A model generated the notes under the pieces. It ran no database searches and was not told where the DNA came from. It saw only the letters and a list, made by a program, of their open reading frames with translations. This document shows, in pieces, positions 1 to 4,974 of a stretch of 5,478 bases of DNA. Where the stretch lies: NCBI GenBank assembly GCA_946480675.1, contig CAMLKS010000194.1:1-5478 (forward strand), in the 5' to 3' direction. Each line of letters begins with the position of its first letter. Position 1 is the first letter of the stretch. This DNA is from an uncultured Bacteroidota bacterium. Lineage in GTDB: Bacteria > Bacteroidota > Bacteroidia > Chitinophagales > Chitinophagaceae. A program made the translations under genes and the position numbers.

Positions 1-270
1 AATTGTAAGTGCAATGGTGGGGACAACACCTGTAAGTGTTCTCCAACCAGTAGGGATAACTACCCTTCCGGATATTACAAGCGTATCATTACCTGTATTT
101 GTGATAGCGATAGCATTGTATAAAATTCGGTTTTGTTTGTTTGCAACCAGTGAATCTTTAAAACTGGCTTTAAATGCAGTGGAAAGTTGCGCGATCGCAG
201 GGGTGATTGTTGCAATCGTGAGTAAAAGAAGGAGACTTAGGAAATGTGCTTTTTTGTTCACGGGGGTCAT
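1..270 (-). CDS. Secreted protein, N-terminal 90 residues only (cut by window edge)
   Basis: An open frame reads leftward from ATG at 270-268 to the edge with no stop, giving exactly 90 codons. Residues 1-27 form a signal peptide: basic NKK start, a run of Leu (LSLLLLLTIA), and cleavage predicted at AIA|Q. Residues 50-80 (YNAIAITNTGNDTLVISGRV, then IPTGW) look like the start of an Ig-like fold in which a mature beta domain resembles the NEW3/COG1470 type, whose members carry an 'N-x-G-x-x-x-hydrophobic...P-x-G-W' pattern; that family call is tentative. It lies downstream of the 202-aa subunit gene on the same strand, with a hairpin terminator between, and no clean TAnnTTTG promoter was seen in the 156-bp gap, so it may depend on readthrough. 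By position it could be the usher-like outer-membrane platform or a tip component of the putative fibre locus, but nothing in 90 residues decides this. The opposite-strand frame at 14-274 is its shadow. Confidence 0.8.
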   Translation of the reverse strand, partial: MTPVNKKAHFLSLLLLLTIATITPAIAQLSTAFKASFKDSLVANKQNRILYNAIAITNTGNDTLVISGRVVIPTGWRTLTGVVPTIALTI

Positions 271-369
271 TTAAAAAACGAAAGAGATATATGTTTCTAT
301 ATGCTAAACTCTCTATTATTCCCATCTCTCTGCTTTTCATTTTATGTGGTTGGGGGTAGGTGATTTAGA

Positions 370-405
370 AATTAAGCCCTCCCTTAAGGAAGGAAGGGCT
401 TAATT
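370..405 (-). terminator. Hairpin terminator/attenuator after the 202-aa subunit gene
   Basis: Arms at 370-380 and 395-405 are perfectly complementary (11 bp, core ATTAAGCCCT / AGGGCTTAAT) around a 14-nt loop that can itself form extra pairs (CCCTT with AAGG). Read on the minus strand the stem is followed by TTTCT, a short U-rich tail. It sits about 22 nt past the stop codon of the 202-aa gene and 100 nt before the start of the next gene on the same strand. A hairpin just after a major subunit gene often limits transcription of the genes downstream; that role here is inferred. Confidence 0.65.
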
Positions 406-426
406 ATCTATTGAACTGAAGGTTGA

Positions 427-1035
427 TTAGTTCAGAGTAGCAGTGAAAGTAACTGTACCTTTGTAAGTACCACCGTTCAGGTTCAGAGTGTAGTAAGTAC
501 CGTTAGGTGATTGTTTGAACGCACCGATAACTGGAGTCAGGCGACGCAGGAACATACCTTGGTTGCTTGTGTAAACGTCGTTAGCGTTAGACAGGTTGTT
601 ATCTTGGATCCAGTTGTCAGAGAAACCAGGACCAGTAACACCTATGAAAGGAAATGTAGACAAGCCAGACAGACCAGCTTCCAGAGACAGGTATTGAGCA
701 CCGAAGAACCAACCTGGAACATCGCTAGTGGCGTGTGTACCAGTTTGTTCGCGCATGCTAGTAGCCAGAGCCTGGATTTTGCATTTGCGAGAAGCAGACA
801 GGTGGAAAGGAGCAGCACCTACGTTCCAACCATAGTTCAGGTCAGTCCAAGAGTTAGGCTCAGCGCTTACCAGGTTAGTGTTCTCGTTGTCGATGTCGAT
901 CCAGTTGTGCAGAGTCATTGTAATGTTCAGGTTAGCAGCATCTTCTGAACGATCAGCAGTAGATGGCATGATGCTTTGTGCGTTAGCTGAGATAGCTGCG
1001 AATGCGATGGCAGAAGCCAGAACGATTTTTTTCAT
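427..1035 (-). CDS. Putative major fibre/pilin-like secreted subunit, 202 aa
   Basis: The product has a signal peptide at residues 1-19 (MKK start, Ala-rich core, SANA|Q cleavage) and no transmembrane segment after it. The mature part is rich in Asn, Thr, Ser and Gly, with Trp45, Trp63 and Trp70 and a single Cys85, and ends in a beta strand GTYKGTVTFTATLN. Tyr is 12th, Phe 6th and Gly 14th from the C-terminus, the same register as in the 162-aa and 178-aa neighbours; the ending resembles that of CFA/I-like pilins (GNY...), and residues 36-41 (NLNITM) resemble their N-terminal donor strand. Codon use is extreme: 16 of 17 Leu codons are CTG and all 20 Asn codons are AAC, whereas the chaperone-like gene uses AAT for 11 of 15 Asn. 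That indicates very high expression, as expected of a major structural subunit. ATG at 1035-1033 is chosen because the signal peptide starts there and an A-rich leader precedes it. I do not recognise a named family; the fibre role is inferred. Confidence 0.8.
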   Translation of the reverse strand: MKKIVLASAIAFAAISANAQSIMPSTADRSEDAANLNITMTLHNWIDIDNENTNLVSAEPNSWTDLNYGWNVGAAPFHLSASRKCKIQALATSMREQTGTHATSDVPGWFFGAQYLSLEAGLSGLSTFPFIGVTGPGFSDNWIQDNNLSNANDVYTSNQGMFLRRLTPVIGAFKQSPNGTYYTLNLNGGTYKGTVTFTATLN

Positions 1036-1050
1036 TGTTTTTGTTTTTAA
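1036..1050 (-). promoter_or_regulatory. A-rich translation leader of the 202-aa gene
   Basis: Directly upstream of the ATG the minus strand reads TTAAAAACAAAAACA, with no Shine-Dalgarno-like GGAG. Bacteroidota commonly use A-rich leaders in place of Shine-Dalgarno pairing at well-translated genes. This supports the chosen start and fits the strong codon bias of the gene. Confidence 0.5.
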
Positions 1051-1288
1051 ATGGTTAAAAAAAGTTTGTACTGCAAATCTCTATCAAACGTGGCTCAGAA
1101 GTACACTCATTTATTAACCTAATAACCACAGAATTGCTATTAATTCTTGTTTTTCAATCAATAATGCGAAAAAGAAGATGACTATAGATAAGAAAAACAC
1201 TATCAGATATTTGCTAAAACCTGCACCAATAGTGCATTTGACAAGAGCCTAGGAATGGCCTCGAAAATCTTTGAAAAAACTTAAAACA

Positions 1289-1348
1289 ATTCACAAAACA
1301 GGGGTATTTGCAGTCGTATCTATGAGGCAGACGTGGATATTCACAAAA
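1289..1348 (+). repeat. Direct repeat ATTCACAAAA, two copies 50 bp apart
   Basis: The 10-mer ATTCACAAAA occurs at 1289-1298 and 1339-1348, and the related AAAAATTCA occurs at 1345-1353 and 1394-1402. The start-to-start spacings are 50 and 49 bp. In an AT-rich region this may be chance; it could also be a pair of protein-binding sites about five helical turns apart. Confidence 0.3.
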
Positions 1349-1515
1349 ATTCAATTTTATTATATTAATATATAATACAAAGCCGTTTCAAGTAAAAATT
1401 CAAAACTTAAATAGATGAATACTAACAATTTATATAAAAAAAAAGTATTAACGTAAAAATTAAAATGAATGGGTCGGGCTTTGCAGCTAGCTATAATGTT
1501 TCAAAACACGATAGG

Positions 1516-1524
1516 TTATCCACA
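1516..1524 (+). promoter_or_regulatory. DnaA-box sequence TTATCCACA
   Basis: An exact match to the DnaA box consensus TTATNCACA, followed eight bases later by the partial match TTCCACA. A one-mismatch version, ATATTCACA, is at 1337-1345. All lie in the AT-rich non-coding region. The sequence match is certain; binding by DnaA is not shown. Confidence 0.4.
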
Positions 1525-1580
1525 CCCTTCCACAGGAAATGAACAATTTTAAGGCAAAATTTAGTTTGGTGAATTTTAAC

Positions 1581-1607
1581 GTTTTTACATACATATTATG
1601 TAAAAAC
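1581..1607. promoter_or_regulatory. Perfect dyad, 11-bp arms with 5-bp spacer; candidate operator
   Basis: Arms GTTTTTACATA (1581-1591) and TATGTAAAAAC (1597-1607) are exact reverse complements around CATAT. The centre is at 1594, about 63 bp upstream of the start point predicted from the TATATTTG element at 1644-1651, a typical position for an activator site. There is no upstream gene whose 3' end it could terminate, since both flanking genes point away from the region; this favours an operator over a terminator. Confidence 0.45.
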
Positions 1608-1643
1608 ACAATGCAACTAGCCGATTTAGCATCTGTTTTGGGG

Positions 1644-1651
1644 TATATTTG
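1644..1651 (+). promoter_or_regulatory. Candidate -7 element TATATTTG of the 78-aa gene
   Basis: An exact match to the Bacteroidota -7 consensus TAnnTTTG, 18 bp upstream of the ATG at 1670. It would give a leader of about 12 nt. No TTTG is present at the expected -33 position, only a weak ATTTAG around 1624-1629, which could mean dependence on an activator at the upstream dyad. Confidence is limited because TATATTTG is common in AT-rich DNA. Confidence 0.4.
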
Positions 1652-1669
1652 TCCGAAAAACTCCCCGTT

Positions 1670-1906
1670 ATGAAAAAAATAGTATTCCTTTCAGTAACAA
1701 TAATGGCATTTTCTGCCTCTTTTGCGCAGGTAGAACGCAGTTCTGTTAGCACTACCGTCAACACTACTGTGCAAATCAGTAATAATAATGCCACAAAAAG
1801 AGCAGATTCAGTCTTTCGAAGCAGGCAATTCCCGATTGATACTAATAAAAATGCTATGCCAGCGACTGACATAAAAGAAAACAGTAATGGAAGTAGAAAA
1901 AACTAG
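1670..1906 (+). CDS. Small secreted protein of unknown function, 78 aa
   Basis: ATG at 1670 begins a clear signal peptide (MKKIVFLS..., cleavage predicted at SFA|Q after residue 19); the longer frame from TTG at 1649 only adds a polar stretch and would run through the promoter element, so the shorter start is preferred. The mature part is about 59 residues, rich in Ser, Thr and Asn, with no Cys, Trp or aromatic core (one Phe pair only), ending in a basic NSNGSRKN tail, and is probably disordered. It is transcribed against the fibre-like genes on either side and has its own promoter-like element, upstream dyad and downstream terminator, so it looks like an independent unit. No family is recognised. 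The signal peptide resembles that of the 202-aa protein, so both are exported by Sec. That it is a real gene rests on the signal peptide, terminator and spacing. Confidence 0.65.
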   Translation: MKKIVFLSVTIMAFSASFAQVERSSVSTTVNTTVQISNNNATKRADSVFRSRQFPIDTNKNAMPATDIKENSNGSRKN

Positions 1907-1919
1907 CTTCAAGATGGCA

Positions 1920-1957
1920 AAAAAATAAAACGCAGTTTTCACTGCGCTTTATTTTTT
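1920..1957. terminator. Bidirectional rho-independent terminator between convergent genes
   Basis: A stem of CGCAGT (1931-1936) with ACTGCG (1941-1946) closes a TTTC loop and is extended, after a single A-C mismatch, by ten A/T pairs from 1920-1929 with 1948-1957. The A-run on one side and T-run on the other provide U tails in both directions. It lies 13 bp past the stop of the 78-aa gene (plus) and 22 bp past the stop of the 162-aa gene (minus), so it serves both. Confidence 0.88.
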
Positions 1958-1979
1958 ATAATATTAAAAGCAATAACGG

Positions 1980-2468
1980 TTACTGTGCAGAAATAGAGAA
2001 TACAAAATTAAGATCATACTTACCACCTTCCGCATTCCACGGTGTACCCATCTTCAGGTCAAGGTGGTAATTATTAATAACGTTATCATTGTCGCTTACC
2101 AACAAGGGCTTAGGCGTAGTAGATACACTTACATATTCGTTACTGTTACTTGGCTTTACGCTAATAATGCTGCTGGGAACAGTAGTAGATGTTTTAGCAG
2201 CTGTCGCAAAATCATTATTACCGCTTCTTACAGTTATAACCCATGGGCAGTTGCTTTTTACAGCCAGGTTTATGCAATTAGGATATACCTTGCCTTTTGC
2301 AAACTCTTCCAGGTTATCAAAACCGATATTCAGGTTTTCGGGATAATTCACATCCAGCTGTATCAGCGATGGCATATTTATATTACCCTGTATAGATGTG
2401 CCGTTGTTCTGGGCAAATGCTGATAGCGGAGACAGCAGCCCTATTATATATATATAGGCTATCCTCAT
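1980..2468 (-). CDS. Putative minor fibre/pilin-like secreted subunit, 162 aa
   Basis: Residues 1-19 are a signal peptide (short basic start, hydrophobic IYIIGLLSPL, cleavage at SAFA|Q). The mature protein is all-beta in pattern: INMPSLIQLDV at 30-40, INLAVKSNC around 66-74 followed by PWVITV, YHLDL at 134-138, and a final strand GKYDLNFVFSISAQ. Cys65 and Cys74 are close together and could form a disulfide. The C-terminus has Tyr at -12, Phe at -6 and Gly at -14, matching the 202-aa protein exactly and, for Tyr and Phe, the 178-aa protein. The ATG overlaps the stop of the 178-aa gene in ATGA, which implies translational coupling and one transcript. The operon ends at the strong terminator at 1920-1957. 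Codon use is ordinary (AAT, TTA and ATA are common), so it is expected at a lower level than the 202-aa protein. Likely a minor or adaptor subunit; a DUF4402-like beta-sandwich would be an alternative. Confidence 0.8.
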   Translation of the reverse strand: MRIAYIYIIGLLSPLSAFAQNNGTSIQGNINMPSLIQLDVNYPENLNIGFDNLEEFAKGKVYPNCINLAVKSNCPWVITVRSGNNDFATAAKTSTTVPSSIISVKPSNSNEYVSVSTTPKPLLVSDNDNVINNYHLDLKMGTPWNAEGGKYDLNFVFSISAQ

Positions 2469-3001
2469 GGCTGTGTCATTGTAAAGGTTATAGAAAAGCT
2501 GTAGTTGTCAGGACGTATATGCTGTGTTAATGGATTTAATACTACATTATAATAAAATGAGTAATACTCCATATCATCAACCGCCGTGGGTTGTGTTAGC
2601 AGCAAGGTAGGATATTCAGATAAAGGAACAGCAGTAGCGCTGGCCATGGCATTGGGAGATGTCTTATTCACTAATAACAAAGACACCCAGCCGTCGGGCA
2701 CTGCTTTATGCTTTTTGCCCGAAAAGTTTACCTGGGCATACACCTTATTGGCAGACTGCTGAGCTTTAAGCTTTACTTCAAATGCATTGTTTACAATTTG
2801 TGGGTGTAAAAGGTCATCAACTGTTCGGTAATTAAAGAACAAGGGATTGTTGACTTTTACTTCAATGCTATTGTTTGGCTTGTTAGGGGATGCAGATGCG
2901 CTTATAGATGGCGTATTATTACTAATCGAACTGGTATAAGCCGTTTGGGCTTTACCAACGATAGGTGTTGTTAGTAATAATACGAACGCAATTTTTTTCA
3001 T
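2465..3001 (-). CDS. Putative minor fibre/pilin-like secreted subunit, 178 aa
   Basis: Signal peptide at residues 1-18 (MKKIAFVLLL, cleavage at VGKA|Q). A Ser/Asn/Pro-rich stretch at about 22-45 follows, perhaps a flexible N-terminal extension, then beta-strand-like segments: NSIEVKV (44-50), NAFEVKLKAQ (72-81), KVYAQVNFSG (86-95), GWVSLLLV (104-111) and FYYNVVL (149-155). The C-terminal strand DNYSFSITFTMTQP has Tyr at -12 and Phe at -6 in the same register as the two other subunit-like proteins, but Asp instead of Gly at -14. It contains no Cys. It is first in a two-gene operon with the 162-aa gene (4-bp ATGA overlap) and its start is 81 bp from the divergent chaperone-like gene, so both arms could share control. 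No named family recognised; subunit or tip-adaptor role is inferred from the C-terminal pattern and context. Confidence 0.8.
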   Translation of the reverse strand: MKKIAFVLLLTTPIVGKAQTAYTSSISNNTPSISASASPNKPNNSIEVKVNNPLFFNYRTVDDLLHPQIVNNAFEVKLKAQQSANKVYAQVNFSGKKHKAVPDGWVSLLLVNKTSPNAMASATAVPLSEYPTLLLTQPTAVDDMEYYSFYYNVVLNPLTQHIRPDNYSFSITFTMTQP

Positions 3002-3066
3002 AACATTTTATAAAAACTATTATTTTCGCTTCCAAATTACAAAAAAATAATACGGAACCTCACCCA

Positions 3067-3074
3067 CAAATATA
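3067..3074 (-). promoter_or_regulatory. Candidate -7 element TATATTTG for the 178/162-aa operon
   Basis: On the minus strand 3074-3067 reads TATATTTG, an exact TAnnTTTG match, predicting a start near 3060 and a leader of about 59 nt before the ATG at 3001. A TTTG 15 bp upstream is closer than the usual spacing of about 19, so the -33 element is doubtful. The element falls only 9 bp from the start codon of the divergent gene at 3083. Confidence 0.4.
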
Positions 3075-3082
3075 GTTATCAA

Positions 3083-3967
3083 ATGCTTACAAAAAATAAA
3101 ATAACATCATTAATTTTTTGCACATTATGCACACTTTCTGCTACAGCTCAGTCCAAAAAGTCTGATGAAGGCATCAAAAAAGTGATAGCTGCCGATTCGG
3201 CCCAACTCGCAACAGACACTGCAAAGAAGAGAACTTTCCTTTCTTTTGGCCCGGCTTCTTTCGATTTCAACCTGGACCGTGGTAAAACAGGAAAGCAAAC
3301 CTTTTATATAGTAAATAGAAAATCAAAACCTTACCAGATAAATCTCACGGTAAAAGATTTCACCAGAGATAGCAGTGGCAATATCATATTCTATGAGCCC
3401 GGGACTATCAAAAATTCTTGCGCTAATTGGATAACATTGGACAAGACCTACATAGAGGTAGGTGCCGGTAAGGTGGGTAATATTGGTGTGACGGTATCCG
3501 TGCCCGACTCTATTGATACCGATGAAATGAAGTGGGCTATGATAGTAGCAGAAATGCCGCGCGAAAACCTGCCACCTCATCAGTCAGGTAATATTACTAC
3601 GGTTATAGAGAATGCTATAAAAGTAGGTTCGCATGTCTACGTAAACTTTCCCGGCATGGCAAAGGATTTGAAAATGCTGAGCTTCAAGCCGGTAAATGAT
3701 ACTACTTACCGCATCATGGTTAAAAACCAGGGTGGCGCGCAAATAAGGTGCAATATGTCCATAGAGCTTTCTTCTCATGCAACCGGTGAAAAGAAAACAT
3801 TTCTTGAAGACGATGTACCCTTGTTCCCGAAACAAGTAAGGCAACTCGACTTTAAATTGCCCAAGGGAAGCGTACCAAGTGGTAAATATACCTTAGTAGC
3901 GCTGGCCGATGCACTGGATGATGATATACCGTTGGAAGCCGCACAGGTAGAAATAGAAATCAAATAA
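3083..3967 (+). CDS. Periplasmic chaperone-like protein with two Ig-like domains, 294 aa
   Basis: Signal peptide at residues 1-22 (cleavage ATA|Q), then a charged linker at 24-50. Domain 1 (about 52-160) has an Ig-like pattern: ASFDFNLDRGKTGKQTFYIV (58-77), N78, INLTVKDFTRDSSGNIIFY (86-104), W116, and GNIGVTVSVP (132-141). This 'extracytoplasmic N-terminal Ig with N-x-x-x-x-P, D-x-x-G and P-D after the last strand' layout is seen in PapD-like pilus chaperones and in DUF916 of WxL-interacting proteins. Domain 2 (about 184-294) is a second beta domain with YRIMVKNQGG (209-218), FPKQVRQLDF (248-257) and PSGKYTLVALAD (265-276), comparable to DUF3324 that follows DUF916. The total length is longer than a classic PapD chaperone (about 220-240 residues) because of the linkers. 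It is divergent from the 178/162-aa subunit operon and lies 55 bp before the 269-aa gene on the same strand. The likely role is folding or delivery of the subunits in the periplasm; family membership needs profile searching. Confidence 0.75.
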   Translation: MLTKNKITSLIFCTLCTLSATAQSKKSDEGIKKVIAADSAQLATDTAKKRTFLSFGPASFDFNLDRGKTGKQTFYIVNRKSKPYQINLTVKDFTRDSSGNIIFYEPGTIKNSCANWITLDKTYIEVGAGKVGNIGVTVSVPDSIDTDEMKWAMIVAEMPRENLPPHQSGNITTVIENAIKVGSHVYVNFPGMAKDLKMLSFKPVNDTTYRIMVKNQGGAQIRCNMSIELSSHATGEKKTFLEDDVPLFPKQVRQLDFKLPKGSVPSGKYTLVALADALDDDIPLEAAQVEIEIK

Positions 3968-4022
3968 GCAATCAGTACCCTATCACATTGATGTAACTCT
4001 AAAACGAAAGTGATTCAATAAT

Positions 4023-4832
4023 ATGAATCCGAAAAAAGACCCCGCATTTTTCCTATTACTGCTATTGCTGATTGGCATGGGCGGTGCTGTATATTATTAT
4101 AGCCAGGTAAAGGAACCTGCACTACAAAAATTGCCTGCTCCCGGAACAGCTGATAATAACAAATACCTTCACGAAGAAACTGCAGTTACTATCATCAACA
4201 CTATTGATAGTAACTATACAATAGCAGTAAATAATACGATAGACTCTACAACCGTAGCACATAGCAATACAAAAGAGGCAGAAGCACTGAAGAACAAAAG
4301 AATAGATTCAGACATTAAAAGCCTGGTGCCTGTAAAAGAACCTCCTTATTTTGAAATAACTACACCAGAGCCGCGAGAAGGTGATGAAGAAGACAATGAA
4401 AAACCAACCAAAGCCACACTGGTTTCAATAGCATCGGTACCGGAAGTAGTATGCCAGTTATATGGCAGCAAAAAACAAAAGTTGCTGGTCTACCCTTCCA
4501 GCGGGCAGTGGCAAACCATGTATCTTATTGCCCCACTTGCTGATAAAAAAATGCAGTGGAAAAAAACACTTATACAGCCTGAATATGAAGGAGTTAGCTA
4601 TCCTACCTATAAAGAAGCGAAATTGAATTACAAAGGCAACAAATATGATGTAGTCGTTATTAGTTTTAAAGGCAAAGCCGTAGATGAAAAACATCCTTAT
4701 GGCATCCAGATAGCTAATAACCCCAATTTTTTAATATTTGGCGACCAACGTAATAATAATGAATTATATTTGTACGAGAACGGAAAGGTTGAGAGATTTA
4801 TTCCTGCAAAAGATTTCAGGATAATAGATTAA
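4023..4832 (+). CDS. Single-pass membrane protein of unknown function, 269 aa
   Basis: After a basic start (NPKKDP) a single hydrophobic helix spans about residues 8-26 (FFLLLLLLIGMGG), with no Ala-x-Ala cleavage site, so it probably stays as an N-terminal membrane anchor with the rest in the periplasm. Residues 30-130 are polar and low in complexity: two NTIDS copies (59-63 and 71-75), a Lys/Glu stretch near 84-100 and a very acidic REGDEEDNE at 118-126; this is probably an extended tether. Residues 131-269 form a beta-rich domain with LLVYPSSGQW (154-163), YDVVVISFKG (208-217) and FLIFGDQRNNNELYLYENGKV (236-256), and one Cys144. It follows the chaperone-like gene by 55 bp with no terminator seen between, so it is probably in the same operon. 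It could anchor the chaperone pathway at the inner membrane or bridge to the outer membrane; no family is recognised. Confidence 0.75.
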   Translation: MNPKKDPAFFLLLLLLIGMGGAVYYYSQVKEPALQKLPAPGTADNNKYLHEETAVTIINTIDSNYTIAVNNTIDSTTVAHSNTKEAEALKNKRIDSDIKSLVPVKEPPYFEITTPEPREGDEEDNEKPTKATLVSIASVPEVVCQLYGSKKQKLLVYPSSGQWQTMYLIAPLADKKMQWKKTLIQPEYEGVSYPTYKEAKLNYKGNKYDVVVISFKGKAVDEKHPYGIQIANNPNFLIFGDQRNNNELYLYENGKVERFIPAKDFRIID

Positions 4833-4914
4833 GTGACATTCAGAGCGGCACTGGGTAATACTTTATACATCCCACCACACATCATATAAAACTTACGAAA
4901 TCCACACAAATAAC

Positions 4915-4941
4915 CAGTACAGGTAGGAATACCTGTAGCTG
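4915..4941 (+). terminator. Hairpin with GGAA tetraloop, possible terminator of the chaperone operon
   Basis: TACAGGTA (4918-4925) pairs perfectly with TACCTGTA (4930-4937) around GGAA, a GNRA-type loop; CAG (4915-4917) can extend to CTG (4939-4941) past one bulged G. It lies 83 bp after the stop of the 269-aa gene. It lacks a run of T directly after the stem (the following bases are ATAGCATTATATATTTATT), so it may be a weak or rho-assisted terminator, an RNA-stabilising stem or a protein site. Confidence 0.4.
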
Positions 4942-4974
4942 ATAGCATTATATATTTATTAAAAGTGCTATTAC

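Larger units (their letters stand above)
1036..1669. other. 634-bp AT-rich divergent intergenic region
   Basis: No convincing gene lies between the divergent starts of the 202-aa gene (minus) and the 78-aa gene (plus). The frames that cross it are short and lack signal peptides or recognisable composition. It holds AT-only stretches around 1354-1376 and 1428-1450, a perfect 12-bp palindrome TATATTAATATA at 1361-1372, a 10-bp direct repeat ATTCACAAAA at 1289-1298 and 1339-1348, a perfect DnaA-box sequence at 1516-1524, an 11-bp-arm dyad at 1581-1607 and a TATATTTG element at 1644-1651. The promoter of the strongly biased 202-aa gene should be in the left part, but no clean TTG/TAnnTTTG pair was found there; CACGTTTG on the minus strand near 1091-1098 is the nearest, with one mismatch. 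The region is long for a compact genome and could carry regulation or a small RNA not detectable by eye. Confidence 0.6.

Noticed and set aside
14..274. 86-aa plus-strand frame at the left edge
   Set aside because: It is the shadow of the truncated minus-strand gene, whose signal peptide and beta-domain sequence are coherent.
511..948. 145-aa plus-strand frame opposite the 202-aa gene
   Set aside because: No signal peptide, irregular composition, and it exists only because the minus-strand gene uses a codon set poor in stops on the other strand; the minus-strand frame has a signal peptide, codon bias and terminator.
878..1117. 79-aa plus-strand frame crossing the 202-aa gene start
   Set aside because: Overlaps the signal-peptide region and A-rich leader of the minus-strand gene; low-quality composition and no homologous pattern.
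1465..1542. 25-codon frame starting at ATG 1465 in the intergenic region
   Set aside because: Too short, no signal peptide or known peptide pattern, and runs through the DnaA-box sequence; no support as a gene.
1036..1669. CRISPR array, tRNA, rRNA or insertion sequence in the long non-coding stretch
   Set aside because: No regularly spaced identical repeats of CRISPR length, no cloverleaf-like arms with CCA end, no transposase fragment or terminal inverted repeats with target duplications were seen.
1585..1872. 95-aa minus-strand frame with hydrophobic stretches
   Set aside because: It is antisense to the 78-aa secreted gene and starts inside it; its hydrophobic segment is the reverse complement of Asn/Thr/Ser-rich codons, and it reads into the dyad at 1581-1607.
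2064..2423. Plus-strand frames of 119 and 85 aa (the latter at 2089-2346) opposite the 162-aa gene
   Set aside because: They are antisense to a gene with a signal peptide and the shared C-terminal strand, and have no independent start signal or recognisable domain.
3584..3844. Minus-strand frames opposite the 294-aa chaperone-like gene (also 3323-3580 and 3775-3963)
   Set aside because: Shadows of a plus-strand gene with a signal peptide and two recognisable beta domains.
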